From Aphelocoma coerulescens (lineage: Eukaryota; Chordata; Aves; Passeriformes; Corvidae): a DNA stretch of 64,000 bases. Where the stretch lies: NCBI RefSeq assembly GCF_041296385.1, contig NC_091014.1:11383578-11447577 (forward strand). The letters are read 5' to 3'. Both the position numbers and the translations under genes were made by a program. A model generated the notes under the pieces. The model saw nothing but the letters and a program-made list of their open reading frames with translations, had not been told where the DNA came from and made no database searches. Shown here in pieces: positions 11,647 through 22,520 of the stretch; the first letter of the stretch is position 1, and every line of letters begins with the position of its first letter.

Positions 11647-14604
11647 CAGGAGCTAGAGCTTCTAAACATTAAAGAGCAGTTCAAACAAGTAAGAAAACAA
11701 AAAACCCTCTGTGTGTGAATGATAGTGGCAAGGTCTTCTGCTCATCTAGAAAAAGCTAATGAGATGTTACAGAAAAGAAGTGCTGTTCTTATTTTCTGGC
11801 TTTAGTGATAAAACCCAGATGCTTTAGAAAAGATCCAAAGGATGCACAATAGGAATAATTTCTTCCAGAAAGGTTTCCTTTTAGTCTTTTGCATAAAAGA
11901 GATTAATTTAAACCTGAAATAGGGACTTTTCAAAGCCTTTCCAATATTCTTTATTTTAGCATTAATTATAACAGCTCTAGCTTTTCTTGGGATATGTATA
12001 AATGACAAACTCTTTTGAACTTGGTAGGGAGATAATCTAAGACATGTTCTGTTACACAGAGTTGGTGAAAAAGTGATTTGCTGCTTATATGGAAGAGAAA
12101 TGAAAGCTGTAGCATGCTAAGGACAAATATTAATTGAATTTATCAAGGCCTATTCAGGCTAATTTATAAGGACTGGGCCATTAAACAGCAAGAATAGAGA
12201 TGGCAAATAACAATATAAATCATAATTACATATAATGATTTGCATCACTGAGACATTCCGCTGCAACTAATGGGATAAGATAGGGTCTTTGTTTTGAAGA
12301 AGACTAGTTTTAAATTGTTTAACTAGTAGAGAAATTGTTTTTAAAGACAGGGCTTAAATTTTTAATGCACTCATGAGCACTAATATCTAAAAAGTATGGT
12401 GAGAAATAAAATCATTCCTATTTAGGGTGTTCCCCAAATCACTCTGCACATTTATTGACAAGCACTGTGAAGGCTATTACTCAAAGAATAAGATTGAAAA
12501 AACCCAAATCAACCAAAAACCTACAAATAAACAAAAGAAAGCTGCTAAAATTCCTTGCATGAACCTTCTTAGTCAACTATTCTTATAGAAATTTATTCTT
12601 GCTTTCCAAACAAATCCAGTCAAGTAATATATCTATACTTGGCATGTTACATTAGATAAAGAAAAATCTAGGAATGTAAGTGTTTAATTAAGGTTATGAA
12701 CAAGGCTTTGAGAATATTTGATTTTTGATTCATTAAAAGAAAAAAAAAAGAAAAAAACCTGAAGGATATTATTTTGAAATGTCGCTCATGAAATATCCTT
12801 TTATTCCAACAGAGGTAAAAGCTGTAAAACTGTATTCAGCTCTGTCTTAAATGAAATATTTAATTAAGAAAGAATGGCTTTTCCTGTTCCCTCTTTCACC
12901 TCCCAGCTCTCAGCAGAGACTCAACTATAGCACCAAGTTCTATCATGTGTATCTGTTTCCTAAAAATGGTTCCAGGAAAGGACAGATCATAGGCAAGAAG
13001 GTGGGAAGAAGTGATTTTTTAAGTATTTTATCTGACTCTCAAGTTTCACAAGTATTCACATGTAATCTGTGACTCCATTTCCTTTGGTCTAGAAAAAAAA
13101 TAAAAAAAGGTGCTATTTTTATTTTTCACCATGTACTTATATCCCACAAATGTCAACAAGGCCATAGGATAAATTGTAGCCTTAAGGACGCTGAATGGTG
13201 ACAGACAGTTCTGGGATCATCTGGGTATTTGCTATAGTATGAAAAACCAGTCAAGTTTCCCTTCAGACATTGTCTGTCTCCTGTCATTCTTCTAGCATCC
13301 ACAGGGCCTGAAGGCTGAGGGCTGAGCATCCCTTACAAAGGGCAACCTCAGCCAGCTCCTCTTGACAGGATTTTGATGCAGAACAGCAACAACAAGTCAG
13401 GCTGGGGAGATCTTCTACATCTGTTTTGAGCAATTAATCCCCTAGAGGTAATTCCACTCACATGAAACTAATTTTGCAGTGTTTTAGCCAGAATGTGATT
13501 GAGTGAGCAGACTGGAAATTGAAGAAACTTGGTATTTATTTTGTGAAAACAAATGGAGAGGCCATTAACCTTCCAATAGAAATGATTACCATATATGTTT
13601 TAAAATACTAGTCTTTTCTCTTCCCAGGCTTGAGAGCTGTGCAACAGCTTTGGTGACAATCAAGATGATGCTACTTGTCAACACTAAGCCAAAAACAGAT
13701 TATTGTGATGAGGGAATCAGAACTCTCCAAACACGATCATGAAATCTGACCCCATAGACTCCTGCAGCCTCTCTTGTTATCAATCAGCTGTAGGTTAAAT
13801 TCTCTCAGAGAAGAAAGTAATCAAAGTTTATTTCAGAGTATATTAAGATAATTTCCTAGACCTTACTGAAATAAATGAATGCCTCTCTTACAAATTAGTG
13901 TCTACTTGGACTTGAATATTGAAGTCCTTGTATTCCTTGAATATCTGAGGTCATAAAAAAGTCAAATGTATTGCTAAATTTTCAGATTCATATAAATTCA
14001 TCAGATTGTATGTGCATACATTTTATAATTCTACTGCCAATTACAGACATGAATGACAGATTTAGTCTAGATATATTTAGTTTTGTGTATAGATACAGAT
14101 ACTTAACAACACAAAGTTTTCTGCTTCTCCTGAAAGTGCTTTTCTTACCTCTTGGCTGTGTACAAAGAGATTCCCAGGGTAGATACTATTTAGTCACAAC
14201 TCAAATTGAAAGAATCACATTAGTACCTTGGTCACATGCAATTTCTGAGGCCAAACTGTTTTTGAAACATTCATTTCTTCTGTGGTAAACATAAATTCAA
14301 CCTAAATTCTGCTGTCCCCCCCCACAAAACAACTTTAGGCTGTACTCCATTCACTTATTTGGAGAAGTTTTGTAGCACTGAGTGCAGGCAAACCTGCTGG
14401 GGATAGGTGCTTTGTTAACTTTCTAACACATTGCCTTAGCAATAGACATAGCTCTTCCCCTTCAGCCTCCATCCTCATTTATTTCAATATTGAAAATAAT
14501 TTTTATGTTTTAAAAAATTGCTTAGGCAAATGTAAACTTGCCATCCAAACTTATATTTAACTCAAAGATAAATTTAACCTACTGCTTCCAAATTGCAGGT
14601 TAGC
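11647..14604. other. AT-rich single-copy DNA, no gene seen
   Basis: No mobile element or gene recognised. Hydrophobic open frames such as one at 13971-14288 reflect AT-rich composition. A short C run sits at about 14315-14323. Confidence 0.55.
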
Positions 14605-14812
14605 AATCATAGAATGTTTTGGGTTGGAAGGGACTTTAAAGATCATCTCATTACAACCCTGCTGCCATGGGCAGGGACACCTTCCACTAGACCAGGTTGC
14701 TCAAAGCCCCATCCAATGTAGACTTGAACACTAAAAGAAATGGCATCATCCCCAAGTTCTCTGGACAGCTTGTTCCAGTGCCTCACCACCCTCACAGTAA
14801 AGAAAATATTTA
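14605..14812 (-). mobile_element. CR1 LINE 3' end
   Basis: The plus strand begins with the ATCATAGAAT tail of avian CR1 in reverse complement and then the GGGTTGGAAGGGACTT block. It continues through the conserved segments about a small dose of flanking text typical of CR1: the CCATGGGCAGGGACACC block and the CAGTGCCTCACCACCCTCAC block. Only the last 0.2 kb of the element (end of ORF2 plus 3' UTR) remains, the usual 5' truncation of CR1 insertions. No target duplication is expected for CR1. Confidence 0.95.
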
Positions 14813-17360
14813 GTTAACTTACAGTTTAAAATTAAATGGGTATTTTAAGAACCGTGTTTGTATCCTCTCATAATAAGGAAATTATGACTGGTGTGCAGAG
14901 ATATATGGATGAGCCCATTTGAAAGCTAAAACCATATAAATAATTATTGCTTCTTTTCAAAAATTTTACATGTAATAAAGAGATTGATATCAGCATTTTT
15001 GGTTTTTTTTCTAGCTGAAACACTCAGGGATTTGTAAGTCATTGAATTTTAGAAATGACAGGATCTCTTGTTCTAAGCAGATGTGTGTCTTGAGCCCTCT
15101 TTCCCTGTGGAGCTCTTTTATGGCTAAATCTGATAGGAATTTGCTTCCGCAGTTATCTTTAGGATATCAATCTTTTTTTTCAGCCCTCAAATCCAGGTAG
15201 ATCTTCAAGTCAGGGGTAAGCTTTTATTATTTACAGAATCAAGTGATCTAATTCCCAAAGAGCTTTTGCAATTGGGAAATCTTTTAAGAGATACTACATT
15301 TGGATGGCAGTTTTCTACGTATACAGAAACATAGCAAACATTTAGAAAATGCTTTTCTTGCCAGCAGATTAACTGTTCTGACTGATGTTAAAAAAGAACT
15401 ATTGCTAGCATTGTCATAAATTGGTGGTCCCTTCCCCCTACACCTGAAAGGCCAGGCAGAAGTTCTGAGCTTAAGAAAGTTTGTCTGGCTGAGATAGGCC
15501 TTGAACTGCTACAGCCATTGCTCCGGGCTGAATTACTTAAGTTGAAGCAAGCACAACCAGGATGATTTCTGTGGGATATTTAGTCATAAAAAATTAGTTG
15601 TTATGAAAATCTACTTTCTTTTAGAGAACACCATCGTTGGAAAGGGACCCCACGAAGAAAAATCCGCCTTAGAAATATGTAGGTATTGTGAAAAGTGAAG
15701 GGACACACTGAAAACACTGAATTAAGAAACACATAATCAATGCCAGACACTGACAAGTATGTTACTATGCTATCTAAAGAACTATTTTTATGTTTTACAG
15801 TTTTCTTCACTTGGAACACATAAGCTCACTGCATGCTAGCTCGCACCAATTATCATGCAGTGGACTGTGTCTTTTTGTACCAATGGACTGTAAGTTCTCA
15901 AAAAAATTAAAGTATATTGAGCTCTCAAAAAATAAAATATAATGAAAAAAGTTGAATTGGAAAAAATGCAGCTTGGAGATTTATTCCATTTTTTATGTGA
16001 AAAAAGTGTATGTACTTTATGATCCCTCTGGGTACAACAGTTCTTAAACCTTGTGAATTTTAATATGAGTATATGAAAGCATATAGATTTGAATAAGATT
16101 TATGAGCAATGTACATTTAAAATTATTGTCTACCCATAGCAAAAATAAAAGCCCATCTCATCACTAGTTTCTTCTCACCCTGAACTTTCCCTTTAAATCT
16201 TATAAACCTGATAAAAGAAGCAAGGGGGATGTCACAACTTTAAACTGTTTTTCTATCATCGGGTCAGTAAGGTTTCATGTATTTTCAGACAATTTTATGA
16301 TTTACAGTTCTCACATTCCAGTCTGGTTATGACTACAGCAAGGTCCCAGCGACTGTCACATCCATGAGTCACATTATTAATCCACTGCCAGACTCTGTTT
16401 GAACTGCTACACTTGTAAAGGAGCCAGCATGAAACTCTTGGTTTTTGCAGCCCGTCTGCTAGATCCTTAGTGAGTGAAAACTAAAGTTTCATAGACCTCA
16501 ATGCAATTCCAGCCAAACACAGCGACTGATAGTCCCTTGGTACTTATCTCAACTCCTATTGACTTATTAAGTGTCTAAATAGCAGTAGCATGCAGTGATC
16601 AGAGTCACAGAACATGTATTTTGCAGAAATGCCAGAAAAATATTTGGAGATGACAGTGACAACAGAATATTTCTGGTGCATTGTGGTGATAAATCTTACA
16701 GAAAGTACTACATTCAATAAAACATTTTAGCAATCAGTTGTTTATATTTGTCATATTACCTTCTGTACCATCCAGCCATTGGTGTTAATAAAAATTTTAC
16801 TCATGACAGCATGGATCTAGAGGCACACAATCTGATTACATTCCTCTCATGCTGAAATCTTTACTGGGCAGCTCACAGACCCAAATATTAGTTTAATAAT
16901 GGACAAGAATGATGGTAAAACACATGAACAGCACAACTGTATTACAAATATATTTTAAATTTTGGTCTTTTTTTCTCAATAGACTACTGAAGACTGATCC
17001 ATGAACCAAGTAATTTTGCATGGTATTAAGAAACAGCACCAAAATTATTTCTCTGTATCAGGAGAGTTCTGACTTGAATCGAGTATCAGAAACAATAAAT
17101 GCTGTCATAACAATCAAGGACTGTGAGAAAGTCACGAGAAAAAATTAACCACAGCATATCACCAATTTACGGACTTCTTGTTTCCTTCTCTGTTGTGGAA
17201 AAAGTGTTAAAGAAAGGATTTTGAGGGAAATGACACAACGGCTATGTGACTGTTAAATGAAACGAAGGGTAAGATGGGGAAAAACAGCAAAAGTCACATG
17301 CCTCAAACTCACAAAGTTTGAAAAATAGGTGGTGGAAAGCACTAAGATTGGAGATGAAGC
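14813..17360. other. AT-rich single-copy DNA, no gene seen
   Basis: No gene or mobile element recognised in 2.5 kb. Short A/T runs only. Confidence 0.55.
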
Positions 17361-17622
17361 TGGTGTGTCTTGGGGTGATTTTATGATGTGTATCCCCTAT
17401 CCCTGCTCTACGCCCAGAAATTAATTTTGTGCTTTTCTGTGCCTTTAAACTGAGCCTGAGAGGGGGGAGAGAGAAAAAACCGTGAGAACTTTTCAAAACA
17501 GTTGTTCAAGGGCACAGACACACACTCCTCTGCGTTCTGCTCCTGCTGAGGCAGCAAGAGCAGAGGAAGCACCCTGCTTGCTTTTCATCCAGTTTTCGGC
17601 TCCTCTTCTCTGGAGGGAGACG

Positions 17623-17673
17623 GTGAGTTGAACTTTGTTTTCCTGGGACCTCGGTTTTTCCCTTCTCTTCCAG
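17623..17673 (+). other. Intron-like GT...AG segment inside the LTR
   Basis: A strong donor-like CG|GTGAGT at 17623 is followed 51 nt later by a pyrimidine-rich CCCTTCTCTTCCAG acceptor-like end at 17673. Both motifs are seen directly. Whether they are ever used is unknown, and 51 nt is at or below the usual minimum intron size. Confidence 0.3.
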
Positions 17674-17861
17674 ACTGTTGCAACATCAGATCACACTGGG
17701 AGAATTTTCCACTGAGGCCCCAGAGGTGGGCCTACGACCCAGCCCCAAGGAGGAGGAGAGAGACCACATCTACAGAAGGACTCTGAAATTTTCCCAGGTT
17801 TCTCTCCACAGAGAGAGGTTTTATGATTTAGCATTATTATCCTTTTCCTGTGTGTTTGTTA

Positions 17862-17867
17862 AATAAA
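17862..17867 (+). promoter_or_regulatory. LTR polyadenylation signal
   Basis: AATAAA within the ERVL-type LTR, followed by a T-rich region. It marks the R/U5 part and supports the plus orientation. Confidence 0.65.
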
Positions 17868-17991
17868 TAGTTTTTATCTCTTTCCTCCGAGGAAAATTTC
17901 TTTTTTCCTGAGCCTGGTGGGGGAAGGTGGTTGTAACCTGCCTTTTATCAGAGGATACTTTCCTCCAAATTTGTCCAAACAGCACATGGTG

Positions 17992-18492
17992 CTTTAATAT
18001 GAATTATGAGATGACAAAACTACCCTTAAACTGAAGGCAAGTTATTGTGGCACTCCATGTGGCAAGGGAGGTCACAAGTACGGCAAAATGGATGTGACAG
18101 TGCAAAAGCTGTCACATCTGTTTTGGTGTGCAAGACTACATTTACCCAAGCTGAACAAAGGATATTTATAATAGAAGTGCAAGATGATGAATGTCTGGAC
18201 AAAACCTTTAGCTGAAGATTGGTAGGAAACAGAGATATCCTAGATTTTTTTATATGGGAGGAACATGACCACATTGACATTGGTCAGATGAGGTGATCAG
18301 ATGGCTATGACCAGGCAGATCATCATCCTGACTGTCAATATGATTGAGAAAAGGCAGCACGGAACATATGAAATTGGCAGAAACAGGATCAAGCAAAAGA
18401 AGGAACAATTAATACAATTTGTACTTTCATAGTATGCAGCTCAATTTCTATTTGCAGAAAAAAAATATACAAAAAATACAGAGAAAACAAAA
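17992..18492. other. Single-copy DNA, no gene seen
   Basis: About 500 bp between the ERVL LTR and the CR1/LTR nest. No feature recognised. Confidence 0.55.
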
Positions 18493-18586
18493 TTATAGTA
18501 TCATTAAGGTTGGAAAAGATCTAGAAGGCCATCAAGTCCAATCATAAGCTCAACACTGTCAAATCCACCACTTACCCAAAGACTAC
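18493..18586 (-). mobile_element. CR1 LINE 3' fragment, interrupted by an LTR
   Basis: The TATAGTATCATTAAGGTTGG start followed by a GATC...CATCAAGTCCAA block and the AACACTG and CCACCACT segments match the reverse complement of a CR1 3' end of a subfamily different from the copy at 14605. It stops exactly where the next LTR begins, and CR1-like sequence was not recognised beyond that LTR. Confidence 0.75.
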
Positions 18587-19181
18587 TGTAATGCACTGTA
18601 TGTGGGTTTGTGAAGGGTAGCTGTGTTTCCCTGGAACGTCCCTGGCAATGGGATCATTCCAGTGCGTGCAGTACAGCGCTCCAGCAAGCTTGCTCCTCTC
18701 ACCCGCGTGGCCGTGGGCACCGACTCTCACCCCACACCCAAGCCGGACAGCTCAGCGTTCCCAGAAGCAAAGAGTCAGGAGGGCTCTCCCACAAGGCATT
18801 CCACAGAGGATGGTTTATTGCATCCTGCCCCAAAGGGAATCCAGAGACCAAAGAGAGAGGACCAGGCAGGGTCAGGGGTTTATGTAGGGGAGCGGGGCGA
18901 GAATCAGGACCAAAGATCTGAGGGCACGGGGGGGGGGTACAAAGGTGGGCCTAGGGTAAGGGAGCCAATGGGGAAGGTCTGGAGGCGTCCAGGGGTACAA
19001 GCCATTCAGACAAACCAAGTCTGCAGAGCAGCACTGAGTCTGACAGGAGAGGCTTCTCTTTTCTCACCATGAGGTCAGGGCATGTTCTTAAACCTCGAAA
19101 TTGGGCCACCAGCAAACCCCTGCTATTTCAGGGCTCCTTGGCCCCTCAGCCATCACAATCGCTGGCTCAGTGGCTACAACA
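18587..19181 (-). mobile_element. Solo LTR with 4-bp target duplication
   Basis: The 595-bp segment has TG...CA ends: on the minus strand it begins TGTTGTAGCC at 19181 and ends GCATTACA at 18587. It is flanked by CTAC at 18583-18586 and 19182-19185. Minus-strand landmarks run in the proper order: an inverted CCAAT motif (18965-18969), a TATA-like CATAAA (about 18879-18886) and AATAAA (18814-18819). A four-base duplication suggests a class I (gammaretrovirus-like) integrase, an inference. No PBS, PPT or internal sequence adjoins, so it is solo. It is GC-richer than its surroundings, which explains the long open frames across it on the plus strand. Confidence 0.8.
18814..18819 (-). promoter_or_regulatory. 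LTR polyadenylation signal
   Basis: Reads AATAAA on the minus strand, about 60 nt downstream of the TATA-like motif of the same LTR. It defines the LTR's orientation. Confidence 0.65.
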
Positions 19182-19185
19182 CTAC

Positions 19186-21774
19186 TGAAAATAAATAATA
19201 AGGAAAAGAGTGGGTAAGGAAATGGATTCTCACCTCAGAAGACTGAAAAGACCAAGGTCCCTCAAAGACAAGGAAGACTAGAGAGGATAAGGAATGAGAA
19301 ATATCTGCACTTATAGAGGAGGAGAAGGAGCAAGAGTGAGGTGAATGCCTGTATGGAAAACTTGCTACATCTTCTCTGCTTTCAGATATAGACAGTCAAT
19401 GACAGGAGTGGGAGGTTCAAGGTGACTTAACTAAAATTGCAAATGAGTTTAGGGTGTCCTACTTGATTTTGGAGTTAAAGCACTCAAAATCCAGTGGAGG
19501 TTAACTTAGGCTGCATTCAGGTGTAATTCTTACCATTTGATTTGCAAGGTATATGCCCACATGTGAGCTGATTAGCCTATGTTCCTTTCACAGTCAGTGA
19601 AGAGAAATTCATACCTGTAGGAAAAACTTAGGCTGATTTATCTTTGACCCCCATATTTGGATGACGTGAGTTGGGTTTTTATTCCATTTCTTTCCAGTCA
19701 CTGCAAAAGGAACGTTGGGCAATTAGTTCCAACTTCAGTGTCTGTCATAGGGCTCTATACTGTCTGCTTTTGGTCAACAGAATCACACACTTTAATAGAT
19801 ATTTTATCATGATGATATTATAATGAACACATCTTTGGTCCAAATTGCTATAAAATCATTTGAGATTTGTTTTGAAATTTTTTAACAAGTCGTGTAGACT
19901 GAAACCATAAGAATCCACTGGAAGTATGAATTATGTCCCTTTACCTACAAAATGTTGCAGTCCTGGGGATATTTAGTAGCATTGATTTAGGTCTAGAGAA
20001 TCTTTTAGCTCCAATGGTCACCTTTGCATTTGATCATTCTGCAAAATCACAGGGAATTAGGAAAAGATCTATCACCATGCTAGACAGCAGTGAACAGAAA
20101 TTTTACAGTAAAAGACAAGTTATTTAATTTTGCTTATGTATTTTTTCTACAACTGAGGGTCCCAGTTGTCATGTGTGTGCCCTTCCATATGTCAACATAC
20201 ATATTTAAAATTCATATATATACATACATATATGTTTGAATACATGTTTAAATGCTGTTTATATTAAGGCTGCTTCTCTATTCCAGTAGTGATAGCAGAA
20301 CCAAAAACTCCCTTGATCATATCCCCTCTGACATCTGCTTGCCTTTTCATACATACCAATTTGGGACAAAGTTCTTTAAACCTATTTACCTCTTTAACTA
20401 TTTTATTCAGCTCAGAGAATACAGAAAAGGGGAATTTCATGCAGGATACCTTGACTGGAGAAAAATTAGATAAGCATGAATTATGACATTTATAAAAATA
20501 GCAATACAATCCACCATCCTGCTTGTGTGTATTTCCTCCTCTATATGGTCCAAACTCAGTTTTTAAAAGGCAGTTTAGGAAAGTAGATACTGATGTTCCA
20601 AATCTGTACTTGTGCTGCACCAATTACCCACTGGGAAGGATGGCTCAGCATGGCTGTTTGCATTGGAACAACATTCTTGTGCAATTTATTTCCTTTTATA
20701 AAGCCTGAAGTGGCTCTAAGAACCCTTTAACTCGTGACCTGGAAGAAACTTGAAGCTATTTCAGTAGCTTTGGATTGCCAGACTAGCAGGTTACTGCCAG
20801 GTATCACTGGCTTTGCCCTGCAGTATTTTCTCAAGCTATTTGCATTGGCTCTGTGCTACAGGGCGAGCTGTCATTTGGCCATTTCCACCAGTTTTTCTTC
20901 ACCAAAGAAGCAGTCTAACTCTCAGCTCACAGCATATACAAAGCACTGCTGTTTTCTATTTAGGGGTAAGGGAGAGGGTTGAAAGCTTAGCCTGCAATTC
21001 TTCACCCTTCACTATGCAGAAGCACTTCACATCATTAGCTCAGTATCTGCCAACACACTGGCACACTGCACGGGAATGCTCCTTACTTCTAAAAATAACA
21101 AAGCAAGAACAAGGGAAAAGCCTCTATTTTATACAAAATAAAGCAAGTTTTAGTCTGTAATATGTACTCCTAAGTGAACCCACAGAAGAATTTTCTTATG
21201 CCTCTAAAAGCAAAAATAATTTAGAAATTATAGAAATACAGGATACAGGAGATGTCAAAAGGGACCATGGATGGTTCATAGTTAGACACCACAGGATTAC
21301 TTAGAGAGCAAAGCTCTGATGCAGAAACCAAACCTCTATGGCAAAGAAGAACTTTATAACAGCCATTGAAGTGGGGGATTGCAAGAAGGACATTTGCACA
21401 GCCATGCCTTCAAACTCAAGACCAGTAGTAAAAGACCAAAAGCTACAACTATGTCACAAGAAAAGATCAGAAGAGATTCAAGACATCTTCCTTTATCAGA
21501 ATGCAACTCAGATCATCCAACAATCCCTCCTGACATAATCAAAGGGATAAAATATTCCTCTGGTACTCTATTCTAACTGAATACAGAGTCACTTAAAAAA
21601 GAGTTCTTCAACAGGACATATGAATAGGCACCAGTAATAGTTTGATTTACCAAAAGAAGAAGAGTTATCTCTACCCAAATTTTTAATGTAACACTGGTGC
21701 TATTTCTATGACTATTTTTCATTAACTTCTTCTCAAGCACTTATAATTTCTTGCTTTGGGGTTTTCTCTAAGAA
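19186..21774. other. Single-copy DNA, no gene seen
   Basis: No repeat or gene recognised in 2.6 kb. A 119-codon minus-strand frame (20264-20623) and a few 60-115-codon plus frames are within chance expectation and lack domain signatures. A short TATATACATACATATATG patch lies near 20215. Confidence 0.5.
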
Positions 21775-22520
21775 AATGTTAGACTCACAGAAACAGAAAA
21801 AAATTAGTTGGAGAGAATTGCAGAGGTTTCTAATCCAGCCTCTTACTTGCAGGATGGCTAAATTCGAGGTTAGATTAAAAAAAAAAAAAAACATGTTTTG
21901 GAAGTTTCTGAGGACAGAGCTACAACAGGGTCTCTGCCTGTGTATTGGGCTTCACATGTGCTTTTGCTGAAACTCCTGCCACTTCTCCGGGTCAATCATT
22001 TTAGCTTGCCAAGGTCCCTTTCCTCTGAAGGGCAGCTCTTTCCTGCTGGTGTTTGACATTACCCCACAAGGTGCCACTTGTGAAGGAGGTGAGGCTGTGT
22101 TCCTGTCCCATTCTCCAGATTTTCAGTGGATAAATTAAACAGTATAGGCACTATACCAACCCCTTAGGAACATTATTTGTAGCTCAGCACCAGTCAGATT
22201 TTAAACCGTAGCTCGTTGTTTTATATTAACGTACTTCAGCTCTGAAATTATGCGGAGCTGAATTGAGAGATTTCAAGGAATTGACATAATCCCAAATCCA
22301 GCAACTCAAGCAGTTTTTCACCTACCCTGCAGTCCACCTATCTAGTCCATATCCTTCTTGGCTATAATCTGACTGCAGGGCTGTTTTGTGATACCCTGTC
22401 AAAAACCTTACTGAAGTCTATCTCTTCTTGCTTCTTTATTACCCCCAAGCTGTTACAGATGTTCTCATTTGTGTTTCCTATAGTCTATGCTCATACTGTG
22501 TGTGCTCTCAGGCATATTTA
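21775..22520 (-). mobile_element. Old, degenerate CR1 with RT fragment
   Basis: Reverse-complement CR1 blocks occur in order. A 3'-tail-like block (about 21775-21870) resembles an older CR1 subfamily. A diverged middle follows. Then (about 22000-22470) comes sequence matching the RT thumb and palm of ORF2 in reverse. On the minus strand 22392-22421 reads as the D-F-S-K-x-F-D block of CR1 reverse transcriptase, the palm motif that holds the first catalytic aspartate. The copy is riddled with indels, and part of the region between tail and RT is missing or unrecognisable. It is clearly older than the copy at 25381. Confidence 0.75.

Larger units (their letters stand above)
17366..17986 (+). mobile_element. 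ERVL-type solo LTR with 5-bp target duplication
   Basis: The 621-bp element starts TGTCTTGGGG and ends CAGCACA, giving TG...CA termini. It is flanked by a perfect direct repeat TGGTG at 17361-17365 and 17987-17991. Five-base duplications are typical of class III (ERVL) integrases. An AATAAA lies at 17862-17867. No primer binding site follows the right edge and no internal retroviral sequence is present, so this is a solo LTR left by recombination between two LTRs. Open frames inside it are not genes. Confidence 0.85.

Noticed and set aside
11397..11718. Lys/Arg-rich and Phe/Ser-rich frames on opposite strands
   Set aside because: They are translations of the (TTTTTC)n microsatellite.
18610..19072. 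Plus-strand frames of 79-149 codons
   Set aside because: They fall wholly inside the minus-strand solo LTR at 18587-19181.
20264..20623. 119-codon minus-strand frame
   Set aside because: Length is within chance for this composition and number of frames. No domain or splice context was recognised.
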